Assembly (NCBI RefSeq): GCF_007752535.1
Contig: NZ_CP036426.1
Location: forward strand, 4,216,001-4,280,000
DNA from: Tautonia plasticadhaerens
GTDB taxonomy: Bacteria; Planctomycetota; Planctomycetia; Isosphaerales; Isosphaeraceae
Length of the DNA: 64,000 nucleotides
Direction of reading: 5' to 3'
Shown in pieces: positions 44,777 through 54,387 of this stretch (positions are counted from its first letter, which is position 1; every line of letters begins with the position of its first letter). The translations under genes and the position numbers were made by a program. The notes beneath the pieces are model-generated. The model ran no database searches and had not been told where the DNA came from. It was given only the letters and a program-made list of their open reading frames with translations.

Positions 44777-45913
44777 ATGCCCCGCATCGACCAGACGCCC
44801 CGATCCCGGGCCATCGCCGTCGTCCTGCTGCTCGGCCTCGCCACGCCCATCTCCTCGATCGCCCAGCCCGCCGATGAGGACATGGACAAGGTGTTCGTCG
44901 GTTACCTCTACGGTCGGCCCGAGGGCCTCGACCTCGGCCTCTACACGCACCTCTGCCACGCCTTCGTCACGGCCGACGAGCAGGGCCGCATCCGGCCCAG
45001 CCGGGGCGTCCCCAACGCCGACCTCGCCCGCCGGGCCCACGAGGCGGGCGTCCGGATGCTCGTGTCCCTGGGCGGCTGGGGCTGGGACGAGGAGTTCGCC
45101 GCCATCGTCGCCGACCCGGAGGCCGAGGATCGCTACGTCGAGGCCGTCCTGAAGCTCGTGGACGAGAGCGACTACGACGGCATCGACCTCGACTGGGAGT
45201 ACCCCGACACCGAGCAGGAGGTCGAGGGCTTCGAGCGGCTCGTGCGCCGATTCCGAGCCGGCCTCGACGCGATCGAGGAGGCCAAGTGGCGCCCGATGGT
45301 GTTGACGATGGCCGCCTCGTCCAACCCCGGAACGCTGCGGTGGCTGCGCACGGGGTTCCTGCTGGAGACGATGGATTGGGTCAACGTCATGACCTACGAC
45401 TTCGCCGGGGACTGGACCGACTACGCCGGGCATCATTCGCCGTTGTTCGCCTCCTCGAAGGTGCCGGGCAGCCGCCGGCCCTCCACCGAGGCGACGATGA
45501 GATACCTCGTCGAGGAGCGTGGGATGCCGGCAGATCGGCTGGCCGTGGGCATCCCGCTCTACGGGCGGGGCTTCGCCGTCGCCGAGCCGTATGCCCCCGC
45601 CAAGGATGCCCCGAAGGCCCGAATCCCGCAGGGCAACTACGCCAACCTCCATCGGCTCCTGGACGAGGAGGGCTGGACCCGACTCTGGGACGACGAGACG
45701 AAGAACCCCTGGCTGGTGGCGCCCGACCGCTCGGCGGTGATCGGCTACGACGACGCCGAGTCGGTGGCCATCAAGACGGAGTGGGCGATGGAGCAGGGCT
45801 TCAGGGGCGTCTTCTTCTGGCAGGTCGCCGCCGATCGCCTGCCGGACGGCAGCCATCCACTCCAGGAGGCCGCCCACAAGGCATGGGAGGAGTCCGCACT
45901 GCCGGCCAGGTGA
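44777..45913 (+). CDS. Secreted glycoside hydrolase family 18 (chitinase-like)
   Basis: 378 residues. Signal peptide RAIAVVLLLGLATPISSIAQ. The TIM barrel has VSLGGWGWDEEF, the catalytic D-x-x-D-x-D-x-E motif in YDGIDLDWEYP (Glu141), MTYDFAGDW and FFWQVAADRLPDG. GH18 enzymes cleave beta-1,4-N-acetylglucosamine chains by substrate-assisted catalysis, so chitin or peptidoglycan-like glycans outside the cytoplasm are likely substrates. Confidence 0.9.
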   Translation: MPRIDQTPRSRAIAVVLLLGLATPISSIAQPADEDMDKVFVGYLYGRPEGLDLGLYTHLCHAFVTADEQGRIRPSRGVPNADLARRAHEAGVRMLVSLGGWGWDEEFAAIVADPEAEDRYVEAVLKLVDESDYDGIDLDWEYPDTEQEVEGFERLVRRFRAGLDAIEEAKWRPMVLTMAASSNPGTLRWLRTGFLLETMDWVNVMTYDFAGDWTDYAGHHSPLFASSKVPGSRRPSTEATMRYLVEERGMPADRLAVGIPLYGRGFAVAEPYAPAKDAPKARIPQGNYANLHRLLDEEGWTRLWDDETKNPWLVAPDRSAVIGYDDAESVAIKTEWAMEQGFRGVFFWQVAADRLPDGSHPLQEAAHKAWEESALPAR

Positions 45914-46050
45914 ACGGTCAGGCCCCGAGGACCCGCTCGGCTCCAAGGCGAACGGCGAATGACCCGCCTCTTGAACCGAGCCCGATGTACGGAGCATTGA
46001 ATGCCCCGCCGGCACGTCTGGAGGCGAGGAGGCGGGGCATCGAGTCCCGG

Positions 46051-46470
46051 TTACCTCGGCCATCTGTAGCCATAGCCGGGGTGGCCCCCGTAGCCGGGGT
46101 AGCCTCCGAGACCTGGATAGGCCCCGAAGCCCTGGCCCGGATAGGCGCCGAAGCCCTGGCCCGGATAGGCGCCGAAGCCCTGGCCGGGATAGCCGAAGCC
46201 GCCGGGGACGCCGCCGAAGCCGCCGCCGGGGCCGTGCTTGAAGTGGCCGTCCCAATAGCCCTTCCCACGGGCCCAGCCGGGCGTCTCGCCGTGACCGGCC
46301 CAGGGCGGCGGGCCGCCACCACGCCCCGCCCAGGGCGGCGGGCCGCCCCAGCCGCCTCCGGGGAAGAACCCCCGGCCCTTGCCGCTCTCGTCCTTCCAGT
46401 CGTCGGCACCGGCCTGGCCCCCGGCCGAGAGGACGACGGCCAAGGCCCCGATGAGGATTGCCAGTCTCAT
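46051..46470 (-). CDS. Secreted Gly/Pro/Tyr-rich repeat protein
   Basis: 139 residues from MRLAILIGALAVVLSAGGQA (signal peptide). The rest is low-complexity: GGGPPPWAGHG, then three copies of YPGQGFGA and GYPGYGG tails. The same frame is open upstream to an ATG at 46674 (MRRTTPLPALVGILSLG), so a 207-residue form with two hydrophobic starts is an alternative. Probably a surface or matrix protein. Confidence 0.55.
   Translation of the reverse strand: MRLAILIGALAVVLSAGGQAGADDWKDESGKGRGFFPGGGWGGPPPWAGRGGGPPPWAGHGETPGWARGKGYWDGHFKHGPGGGFGGVPGGFGYPGQGFGAYPGQGFGAYPGQGFGAYPGLGGYPGYGGHPGYGYRWPR
46125..46196. repeat. Three 24-bp tandem repeats
   Basis: Three near-identical copies of a 24-bp unit (GAAGCCCTGGCCCGGATAGG and four more bases) lie within the Gly-rich gene and encode the YPGQGFGA repeats. 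Copy number is likely to vary between strains. Confidence 0.7.
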
Positions 46471-47043
46471 GATGAAACCTCGGTGTTGGCGCAGGAGATC
46501 CTCGACCTGCTCGACGGCCCGGCCCATCTGGAGGGCCGTGGCGATGTTCGGCCCGATGCGACCCCGTGAGACGAAGGCCAGCCGCCCCTCCAGCCGCTCC
46601 CTGGAGGCCGCCACGGCGCCGATCCCGAGGGACAGGATGCCGACCAGGGCCGGGAGCGGTGTGGTTCGCCTCATGGTGCTCGCTCGTGTCGATTCCTTGA
46701 TGGAACTAAAGGCAAACGCAAGCGACGTGCCATGCCCGAGAGGCCGGGCATCACGGCGGAATCCCCGGTCCCTCGGGGCAAGCGACCTGGCCCCGAGGCG
46801 AGGGTCCTCACGATTCCCGGGCCTCGTCTCCCCCGGTCCGCTGCATCGCCGTCGGGCAAGCTGGCCGTTGTGGGCCATGCCGTCCGAGCCCATCGACCAG
46901 GCATCCCCCAGCCGGCATGCGATCTGCCCCCATCGCCACGGGAAATAACTCTCGGCCGCCCCGGTGGGCGTGGATGCCGTCCGTGCCGATCGGCGACGGC
47001 ACCGCCCCGGCGCCGGACCCATGAAGATTGATCGGACAAACCG
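46471..47043. other. Region between the Gly-rich and hydrolase genes
   Basis: About 570 bases. The only coding-like stretch is the minus-strand extension 46471-46674 noted under the Gly-rich protein (ERLEGRLAFVSRGRIG, EQVEDLLRQHRG). Nothing else can be supported. Confidence 0.35.
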
Positions 47044-47700
47044 ATGACGCCCAGCCTGAGCCTGGTCGAGTCCGGGCCGCTGCCCTACCTGCTCTCGGTC
47101 CCCGCACCGGTCGCCGCCGGGCCCCGGCCCCTGCTGTGCTTCCTGCACGGCTACGACGAGGGGGCCCCCATGCCGATCCGGCAGGCGCTCTCCCGCCACG
47201 GCCCGCTTGCCCCGGGCAATTCGCCCCTGGCCACCTCCGAGTTCGTCGTCGTCGCCCCGCAGCTTCCCATCCGGGGAGACCTCTGGCATCGCTTCGCCGA
47301 GGCCGTCGGGCAGATCGTTGCCCAGGTGCAGGAGAGCCAAGGCATCGACCCGGGACGGGCCTACCTGACGGGCTTCAGCTTCGGCGGCAACGGGGTCTTC
47401 GACCTGGCCCTGGCCCAGCCGGAGATTTGGGCGGCGCTCTGGGCGGTGGACCCGACCCGGGTGCCGCCGGAGGACCCGGGGCGTCCGGCCTGGCTCTCTT
47501 CCGGCGAGGTCTCCCGGGGTCGAGCCGCCGCCTTCATCGGGCGCCTTTCCCTGGAGCCGGCGGGCGACGAGGGTCCGGGGGATCGGGTCTACGAGGACCG
47601 GGGCCTGGATCACGTCGGCACCGCCAGCGGCGCCTACCGGGACGAGGCGATCTATCGCTGGCTCCTCCTTGGCGGAACCGGTTCACCCCGGGGGTCGTAA
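47044..47700 (+). CDS. Alpha/beta hydrolase
   Basis: 218 residues with an alpha/beta-hydrolase core: RPLLCFLHGYDEGAP (oxyanion strand), a nucleophile elbow AYLTGFSFGGNGVFDLAL and LDHVGTASGAY with the His. It resembles phospholipase/carboxylesterase or PHB-depolymerase-like proteins. No signal peptide. The C-terminus follows the fold's normal end. Confidence 0.75.
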   Translation: MTPSLSLVESGPLPYLLSVPAPVAAGPRPLLCFLHGYDEGAPMPIRQALSRHGPLAPGNSPLATSEFVVVAPQLPIRGDLWHRFAEAVGQIVAQVQESQGIDPGRAYLTGFSFGGNGVFDLALAQPEIWAALWAVDPTRVPPEDPGRPAWLSSGEVSRGRAAAFIGRLSLEPAGDEGPGDRVYEDRGLDHVGTASGAYRDEAIYRWLLLGGTGSPRGS

Positions 47701-47756
47701 TTCGGGAGGTCGGCCCCGGTCGATCGAACGGTTATCCCGAAGGAGGGGGCAGAACC

Positions 47757-47993
47757 ATGCCGAGGAACATCCCCAGGTCGGGCAAGCGAGCACGCCCGAA
47801 GACGACCGTCAAGGGCAAGCGATATCTCTGCGCCGTGTGCAGGAAACGCAGCCCGAAGCCGGTCAAGACGCCCGCCCCGTGGTACTGCCCGAGGTGCCTT
47901 GAGGCCCGGGAGGGACGCTGGCGGGGACAAACCGATTCCCCCGAGGCGGGACCCACGGCAGGCGACGGTACCGATCCGGGGCATCGGGGTTGA
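47757..47993 (+). CDS. Small zinc-ribbon protein
   Basis: 78 residues: a basic start MPRNIPRSGKRARPKTTVKG, then YLCAVCRKRSPKPVKTPAPW and YCPRCLEAREG, giving one Cys4 ribbon. GGAGGG lies about 12 bases before the ATG. Probably nucleic-acid binding; function unknown. Confidence 0.6.
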   Translation: MPRNIPRSGKRARPKTTVKGKRYLCAVCRKRSPKPVKTPAPWYCPRCLEAREGRWRGQTDSPEAGPTAGDGTDPGHRG

Positions 47994-48026
47994 ATCTCCC
48001 GGACCTGTCACCGGGAGACCACCGCC

Positions 48027-48890
48027 ATGACCAGCCTCGCTGCAATCCTCCTGCCCTTGCTTCTTGCCGTGCCCGCCCTCGCAGATGAGGAGGTACGGGT
48101 CGAGCAAGACATCGCCTACTCCGACGCCGGGGGCGAGGGCGGCTCGACCAGGCTCGACGTGTATGCCCCCGCCGACGGCGAGGACCATCCTGTCGTCCTC
48201 TGGGTCCACGGCGGCGCCTGGAGGATCGGCGACAAGGCGCACCTCCAGCGCAAGCCCGAGGCGTTCACGAGCCGGGGCTATGTGCTCGTCAGCGTCAACT
48301 ACCGGCTCCTGCCCGGCGTGACCTACAGGGAGCAGGCGGGCGACCTGGCCGCTGCGATCCGCTGGATCGGGGAGCATGCCGGGGACCACGGCGGCTCGCC
48401 CGACCGCATCGCCCTGATCGGGCACAGCGCCGGTGCCCACCTCGCCGCCCTGGTCGCCACCGACCACCGCTACCTGGAGGCCGAGGGGCTGGACCTCGGC
48501 GCCCTGTCCGGGGTGGTCCTGCTGGATGGTGCCGGCTACGACATCCCCCGGCAGGTGCGGGAAGCTCGGGTGCCCCGGATGAAGGACCTGTACGAGGGCG
48601 TCTTCACCGAGGACGAGGAGACGCAGCGGGACGCCTCGCCGATCACGCACATCGCCGAAGGGAAGGGCATCCCCCCGTTCCTGATCCTGCACGTCGCCGG
48701 CCGGCGGGATTCGCAGGCGCAGTCCGAGGGGCTGGCGGCGAGGCTGGTGGATGCCGGGGTCGAGGCGAAGGTCATACCCGCCCAGGGGAAGACCCACGCC
48801 ACGATCAACCGGGAGTTGGGCATTCCGGGGGACGAGCCGACGAGCGTCGTCTTCGGGTTCCTGGGGGCACACCGCTCGTCGGGGCGATGA
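48027..48890 (+). CDS. Secreted alpha/beta hydrolase (esterase)
   Basis: 287 residues. Signal peptide TSLAAILLPLLLAVPALADE. Hormone-sensitive-lipase/BD-FAE-like core: VLWVHGGAWRIGDK (oxyanion HGG), ALIGHSAGAHLAALV (Ser nucleophile), ILHVAGRRDSQAQ (Asp region) and GKTHATIN (His). An esterase acting on a small or polysaccharide-linked ester outside the cytoplasm is likely. Confidence 0.85.
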   Translation: MTSLAAILLPLLLAVPALADEEVRVEQDIAYSDAGGEGGSTRLDVYAPADGEDHPVVLWVHGGAWRIGDKAHLQRKPEAFTSRGYVLVSVNYRLLPGVTYREQAGDLAAAIRWIGEHAGDHGGSPDRIALIGHSAGAHLAALVATDHRYLEAEGLDLGALSGVVLLDGAGYDIPRQVREARVPRMKDLYEGVFTEDEETQRDASPITHIAEGKGIPPFLILHVAGRRDSQAQSEGLAARLVDAGVEAKVIPAQGKTHATINRELGIPGDEPTSVVFGFLGAHRSSGR

Positions 48891-48981
48891 GCCCGACTCG
48901 CCCACGAGGTCGAGGGCGTCCCGGGGGCGGGCTCGGGGCCATCTCCACCCCCGGCCCCGGCAGGGAGGGGGACGGGGGGCC

Positions 48982-49833
48982 TCACGACCGCCCACCTCCC
49001 GCATGCGCGATGACGAACTCCACGAGTTCCCGGCTCCGGAACCAGCCGGGCCACATGGTATGCCCCCCTCCTTCGACGACCAGGAGCGTCATCTCGCCCC
49101 CGAACCGTCGGTAGCGCCGGGCCAGTTCGCCGGAGTTCGACTCCAGGGGCACGACCGCATCGGCGTCCCCGTGGAGGTGGAACACCGGGACGCCCGCCTT
49201 CGCCAGGGGCTCGACCCGATCGACGGGGTTGTGCCGGGCCAGGGCTTCGGCCAGCCCATCCGGCGTCAGGCCGTAGGCCGTGGACGCCCGCTCGACGCCG
49301 GGGTAGCTTCGGAGGTCGCAGACCGGGTAGATGCCGGCGATGCACGCCACCGACTCCGGGTGCTCGACCGCCCAGTTGTAGAGCATCAGCCCGCCCCGGC
49401 TCCTGGCCAGCAGGCAGGGCCTCGGCGAGAGCCCCCGCCCCCGGACAAGCTCCTCGTAGAAGGCGGTATAGGTCGCCCGCCCCTCCGGGCTCCCGAACGA
49501 CTCGCCCACGTCGATCCCGGCGACGGCGATCCCGGCATCCAGGAACTTTTGGAACATCCAGGCTTCTTCCGACCCCGGCAGCCCCGGCAGGGTCGGGGCG
49601 TACCAGACCCAGGGCCTCGTGTCGGTCGCATCACGGCCCCCCGGGAGGATGAGAAACGCCGTACGCCCCTCGACACGGAAGACCTCGCCGGGCAGCGGGA
49701 GTTCCTTGGACGGCCCCTCGACGGGGGTCGTGGCGACTCGCTGCCGGGCAGAGGCGGGGCCGGGAGGTTAGAGGACCACCGCAAGCAGCGCCACCGCAGC
49801 GACCCGGAGCATCCCGTCGTGGGGATGATTCAT
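48982..49833 (-). pseudogene. Secreted alpha/beta hydrolase with a stop in the signal peptide
   Basis: The frame from ATG 49833 reads MNHPHDGMLRVAAVALLAVV, then L and TAA (49768-49770). It continues in frame as PPGPASARQRVATTPVEGPS and a full hydrolase: FLILPGGRDATDTRPWVWYA, CLLARSRGGLMLYNW (Ser region), FHLHGDADAVVPL and GGGHTMWPGW (His). One in-frame ochre codon therefore separates signal and enzyme. An internal ATG at 49557 would lack the first strands. Confidence 0.7.
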
Positions 49834-49924
49834 CGTCTTCGAACCTCGTCCTGATCGGATCGGGCGATCGGGTATCCCAGGCTGCCCCGGTGTGTTCTCT
49901 CGTCCGAGGCCATCCCAGGCGACC

Positions 49925-50512
49925 CTACCTGCCCCTCGTGTAACGCCCCATCAGTTGCCCCTGCGCCAGGACGTGCCCCTGCATGGCCTGCTCCACCGGC
50001 CGACGGCTCGCCCCGGGTCCCAGGCCCGTCGTCGTGTCGAGGGCGTAGAGGCGGAAGAAATAGCGGTGGGTGCCCGAGGGCGGGCAGGGCCCCCCGTAGC
50101 CGGCCTTGCGGAAATCGTTCTTGCCCTGCCGGGCGTCGTGGTCGGACCCGCCCGAGGCGAACCGGACCGCCTCGTCGGCCGGCAGGCCCTCGGGCAGCCC
50201 CGAGGCCCCGGGCGGGAGGTCGTACAGGACCCAGTGGGTCCACGTCCCCCTGGGGGCGTCCGGGTCGTCGCAGATGAGCACCAGCGAGCGGGCCGAGTCG
50301 GGGACGCCGGACCAGGACAGCGGCGGGGAGATGTCCTCGCCGTCGCAGGTGTATCTCCGGGGGATGTCAGCGCCTTCCTCGAAGGCCGAACTCTCCAGGC
50401 GGATCGTCATGGGCGTGCCCTCCATCGGCGGTGCGACCTCGGCCTCATCCCGGCCACCGCACGAGGGCAGTGCCAAGGTGATGCCGATCAGCCCGAGGTG
50501 CGTCATCCTCAC
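49925..50512 (-). CDS. YbhB/YbcL (PEBP) family lipoprotein
   Basis: 195 residues. The N-terminus has a lipobox-like LALPSCGG after a short hydrophobic stretch. The PEBP fold shows YTCDGEDISPPLSWSGVP, LVLICDDPDAPRGTWTHWVL (D-P-D-A-P and H-W), GYGGPCPPSGTHRYFFRLYA. These are the phosphate-binding-site residues of the Raf-kinase-inhibitor-like family. The role in bacteria is unclear. Confidence 0.9.
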   Translation of the reverse strand: MRMTHLGLIGITLALPSCGGRDEAEVAPPMEGTPMTIRLESSAFEEGADIPRRYTCDGEDISPPLSWSGVPDSARSLVLICDDPDAPRGTWTHWVLYDLPPGASGLPEGLPADEAVRFASGGSDHDARQGKNDFRKAGYGGPCPPSGTHRYFFRLYALDTTTGLGPGASRRPVEQAMQGHVLAQGQLMGRYTRGR

Positions 50513-50563
50513 GATCCGTACCCTCCGGATGGGCTGGCTGGCGGGCGGCGTGGCTTGGTTCGC

Positions 50564-50833
50564 TCAGCCGCTCCCCCGGATCACCACGAGCGTCCCGCCG
50601 ACCCCGACCACGATGCCGAGGGTCAAGGTCCGGAAGTGCCGCCGCTCCTCCGGGGTGCCGGCCCAGCATGCCACGGCGATGCCGAGCAGGCCGAAGGCCA
50701 CGCACAGGCCCCCGACCGTCCGGCCCCGCCTCCCCTTGAGCCGCTTCTTCGAGGTGAACGGCAGGCCCCTGCGGGTGAACCCGGCCGCACCGACGAGGAT
50801 GAACATCAGGCCCAGGGAATAGAAGCCGCCCAT
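50564..50833 (-). CDS. Small membrane protein
   Basis: 89 residues with three hydrophobic segments (SLGLMFILVGAAGFT, VGGLCVAFGLLGIAVACWAG, TLGIVVGVGGTLVVIRG) separated by basic loops. No family recognised. Confidence 0.5.
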   Translation of the reverse strand: MGGFYSLGLMFILVGAAGFTRRGLPFTSKKRLKGRRGRTVGGLCVAFGLLGIAVACWAGTPEERRHFRTLTLGIVVGVGGTLVVIRGSG

Positions 50834-50963
50834 CGCCGGCCTCGGTCGCTAGGGATGTCCGGGTCTGCGGGTTCGACGGCCTCGTCCGTCCTCTCTGTCA
50901 TCCCGCCAACCCGTTTCGAATGCAAGGGTTTTCGGCCGGGCGAGACGACACCAGCCCGACGGT

Positions 50964-52192
50964 TCATCGCCCTCCTCCGTCCTCGGTTTCCACGATCCCG
51001 ACGGTGACCCCGACCGGGCGGATCATCCCCTCGATGGCCCGCTCGACCGCCTCGTGTCCCGTCTCCTCGACCAGGGCGACGGTGAAGCGTTGGGGAACCT
51101 CTTCGAGGTATTTCTCCAGCCGCAGCCGCCCGAAGCCGAAGACGGTCATGTTCCCCTCCATGGGGTAGTAGGCGTCCACCGCCTCGTCGTCTTCGTGATG
51201 GGCCAGGCAGAGCACCTGATTCGAGGTCCGGTCCCCGAAGTAGAGCCACTCGGGGCCGGGGATGTCCCGCTCCCATCGCTCCGAGGCGGGACGACGATGA
51301 CCGTCGGGGAGGACGTAGAAGTCGCCGTCGGGTTCCAGAGAGCCGCCCGGCGTCCCCTCGTAGAGGAACCAGTAGGGCTGCGTTGCCCGCTCGACCGTCA
51401 GGCGTGCGAAGCGGGGGAAGAGGTCCCAGGTGCAGGCCCAGCGCCCCTCCTCGGCCTCGGAGGCGATCCGCACCCGCAGCGGCCCCCGGGAGACGACCCG
51501 GCTGGTGCATCTCGTCCCGCCGGGATGGAAATAGCCCTGGGGTGGACGAGGTTGGGGATGCCCCGATACGCGCCCGCCGAGCCGCCGCCGGGCCGGTAGC
51601 CGAGCCAGTCGAGGCCGTCGGCGCCCTCCAGGCTGGCGAAGCCGCCGCCGAGCGTGTGGTAGAAGTACGTCGCCGTGGGCGTGCCGATCCGGAAGCTCTC
51701 CTGGCCCTCGTGCCCGACCCCCTCGGTCAGCGTCATGAGGGCCGACTGGTCCGGCGGGGGCGCCTCTTCGCCGGCATCGGGGGAGACGAGGTAGCGGCGG
51801 GATGCGTCCGGTGCGGTCGTGCCCTCCATCAGCAGGACCAGCGTCCCCGCCGAGCCCTCGGGGGCGGGAGAAGGGTCGAACTGATGCGGGACCTGGGCGT
51901 CGATCGTCCGTCCCGAGTCGTCCACCTCCACGACCCGCAGGCGATCCGGGGCCGGGGGCTCCTGGGCGTCCTCGTCCCCGGAAAGCACGCCGAGGTCGAT
52001 TGGCACCTCGACGGGCAGGTCCGTCCGCTCGTATCCGGCGGCGGCGACGGTGACCTGGATGCGGGGAGATTGCCCAGGTTGCCGGGAGGATTGTCCCGCC
52101 ATGGCGAATGCCCGGCCGCCGACGACGGCGATGAGGCCGAGGATGATCGGGGCGATCCGGGGTAATCCCGGCGAGGTTGCTCGACGGCCCAT
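50964..52192 (-). pseudogene. Secreted hypothetical protein, frameshifted
   Basis: From ATG 52192: signal peptide (ARIAPIILGLIAV-like), then a beta-rich ectodomain (VLLMEGTTAPDASRRYLVSP, TATYFYHTLGGGFASLEGAD). Near 51536-51543 one C is missing; restoring it joins GIPNLVHP to QGYFHPGGTRCTS and the second half (TVERATQPYWFLYEGTPGGS, LYFGDRTSNQVLCLAHHEDD). It resembles exported planctomycete proteins with a galactose-mutarotase-like sandwich; function unknown. The homopolymer location makes a sequencing error plausible. Confidence 0.6.
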
Positions 52193-52265
52193 GGCTGCGC
52201 TCCGGGTCGAGGGTCCACGAGCCCGGAGTCGATCCGCCGTGGCCCGTCATTCATCACGCCGATGG

Positions 52266-52904
52266 TCATGCCCCGGGTGTCTCCGACTGCCGCTCATCCC
52301 CCTCATGGACGATCGTCGCCAGCCATGCCACCGGGCCGCCGGGGCTAAACTGCGGCTGATCCGGGCCGAGGACCGTCTGGAACCGAACCTCTCGGATCGA
52401 CCGCACCTCCCAGCCGTCCCGGAAGGCGTCGTGGATTTCCTGCTGCGTCACCCGCCTCGGCCCCTCCCCGGGAGGCTCCCGGTCGCTGAAGCAGAGCAAG
52501 TGGTAGGCCCCGCCGGGCCGCAGCACATGGCCCAGGCCCTCGACGAGGGCCGATCGCTGGTCGTCGTCGAAGGTGTGGAACAGACCGCAGTCGATCACCG
52601 CATCGAACCGCCGTCCCAAAGCCTCCAGGTGCAAGGCGTCGGCGACCTCGAAGCGAGCCTCCAGGCCCCGCTCCCGGGCCTTGGCCCGCGCCCGCTCGAG
52701 CGCCACCGGCACCACGTCGATCCCCCAGGTCTCGTGGCCCCGGGAGGCGAGAAACAAGGCGTTCTCGCCGGTGCCGCAGCCGACATCCAGGACCGATCCG
52801 ACGATGGCGCCGGACTGCTCCAGTTCGATGAAGGCCGGCTGGGGGCCAGGGATGTCCCACGGCGGCTGCCCCTGGTACATCCCATCGAAGCGTTCCCGGC
52901 TCAT
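52266..52904 (-). CDS. Class I SAM-dependent methyltransferase
   Basis: 212 residues from MSRERFDGMYQGQPPWDIPG; an ATG nine codons upstream is possible. Motif I VLDVGCGTGENALFLASRG, acidic GIDVVPVAL, FEVADALHL and VIDCGLFHTFDDDQR. The PPWDIP opening is typical of thiopurine/thiol-type or methyltransferase-25 enzymes. The substrate is unknown. Confidence 0.85.
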   Translation of the reverse strand: MSRERFDGMYQGQPPWDIPGPQPAFIELEQSGAIVGSVLDVGCGTGENALFLASRGHETWGIDVVPVALERARAKARERGLEARFEVADALHLEALGRRFDAVIDCGLFHTFDDDQRSALVEGLGHVLRPGGAYHLLCFSDREPPGEGPRRVTQQEIHDAFRDGWEVRSIREVRFQTVLGPDQPQFSPGGPVAWLATIVHEGDERQSETPGA

Positions 52905-53106
52905 CCGTGATCCCTCCTGTCCGACGATCACTCGGGCGACTCGACCTCAGCCCCGGAGCCCGGAGCACCATCGAGGAGGCTACGGGGTGGCCCATCCCGG
53001 TCAGTGCCTTCTCCTGAACGCAACGCCAAAAAGGACAAGCGTATAGATTTCGCCATCCCCGACGGCTGGGCGATACTCTCGGGATCGGAGCCTCCAGGGG
53101 GATGCC

Positions 53107-53505
53107 ATGCTTATCAAGCACTACGCCGAGGGCAAGTTCTACACGATCCGGTGCCCCGAGGGCACCATGGTCGTCCGCAACCCAGTCTTCCGGGCTTCGG
53201 GCGCGCCCGCGCCGTGCGACGGGATCGTCGTCCCGTTCGAGGGGCGGGAGGTCCCGATCCCTGCCGAGCCGGCGGGGCTGCTGCCCCTGCTGGCCGAGTC
53301 GAGGCGGTGCGGCCTCGCGCTGGTCGGGGAGCCGGAGGCGGATGTGCGACTGCATGGGGCCTCGTGCCCCGCATGCGGCGAGGGCGATGTGAACTGGCTC
53401 CGGGCCGGGGACGACTCGGAGATGGTCCATTGCGACCGATGCGGTGCCGACTTTGCGATGCCGTCCCCGGCCCTCATCCCCATCCCGGACCCCAAGCGAC
53501 AATGA
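53107..53505 (+). CDS. Hypothetical zinc-ribbon protein
   Basis: 132 residues from MLIKHYAEGKFYTIRCPEGT. Beta-rich N-terminal half (DGIVVPFEGREVPIPAEPAG) and a C-terminal Cys4 ribbon (SCPACGEGDVNWL, VHCDRCGADFAM). No family recognised. Confidence 0.6.
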   Translation: MLIKHYAEGKFYTIRCPEGTMVVRNPVFRASGAPAPCDGIVVPFEGREVPIPAEPAGLLPLLAESRRCGLALVGEPEADVRLHGASCPACGEGDVNWLRAGDDSEMVHCDRCGADFAMPSPALIPIPDPKRQ

Positions 53506-53542
53506 GCCCCATCCCGATCTGGGATCGGCCCCGAGTATCGTC

Positions 53543-54220
53543 TCATCGGCGTCGGAGGCCGCCGCCCCGGTCGGCCTGCCAGACCTCGCCCGTGCCCACC
53601 TCCAGCGCCGTCAGCCACCCGCCCCCGTAGCAGAAGGTGTCGATGCACTTGAGGTGGCCGAGGTCCAGGACCTCGCCGCCCTTCTGCGACGTGTGCCCGG
53701 CGATGACCACCTTGCCCGACTCGTGGGGGCCCGGGGTCATGTCCCGTAGCGACTCCCACCGCAGCATCCCGACGTGCTGCTCGGCCATCGGGATGTCGGG
53801 GAAGTAGTTGGCGTGGACGAAGATGAGGCGGTCAGTCTCGTAGAAGTCGAGGCAGCCCTCCAGGAACTCGATGTGGCCCTCCGGGATGAGCGATAGCTCC
53901 CGACCGGGGCCGTAGGAGTCCAGCGTGGCGGTGCCGCCCATGTCGAGCAGCCAGAAGATCGGGTACTTCCCGGCGTGGACATCGAGGAGCATCTGGTCGT
54001 GGTTGCCCAGCAGCGGGACAAGCCGGCAGCGGCGGCTCAGGTCGATCAGCCGCTCGATGAAACCCCGGCTGTCCGGTCCCCGGTTGATGGTGTCGCCCAG
54101 GGTGACGATCGTGTCCTCGGGGGCGGGCCGGATGGCCTCGATCAGGGCGTCCAGGGCCAACGAGCAGCCGTGGATGTCGCCGATGGCGATGGTGCGGGCC
54201 GTTTCCGTCGGGTCACTCAT
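53543..54220 (-). CDS. Serine/threonine-type metallophosphatase
   Basis: 225 residues with the PPP signature: IAIGDIHGCSLALDAL (GDxHG), VTLGDTINRGPDSRGFIERL (GDxxxRG), PLLGNHDQMLLD (GNHD) and VIAGHTSQKGGEVLDLGHL (His residues). Close to bacterial PrpA/PrpB or ApaH-like phosphatases. The target could be phosphoproteins or dinucleoside polyphosphates. Confidence 0.9.
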   Translation of the reverse strand: MSDPTETARTIAIGDIHGCSLALDALIEAIRPAPEDTIVTLGDTINRGPDSRGFIERLIDLSRRCRLVPLLGNHDQMLLDVHAGKYPIFWLLDMGGTATLDSYGPGRELSLIPEGHIEFLEGCLDFYETDRLIFVHANYFPDIPMAEQHVGMLRWESLRDMTPGPHESGKVVIAGHTSQKGGEVLDLGHLKCIDTFCYGGGWLTALEVGTGEVWQADRGGGLRRR

Positions 54221-54387
54221 GGGCAGCCGTATGTCTCCTCGAACCTCCGAGTCACGTCGGCCAGCGAATCGTCGAGCCGCTGTTCCTCTGGTATGCTGCT
54301 CGTGGACCGTTCGCTGTGGTCCGTCGATACATTCATGTAAACGAATGCATAGTGGGGAAGAGCGATGGCCCAGAAATCGCGGAAGAC

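Noticed and set aside
46100-46200. CRISPR-like repeats
   Set aside because: The repeats are contiguous, 24 bp, in coding frame and without spacers.
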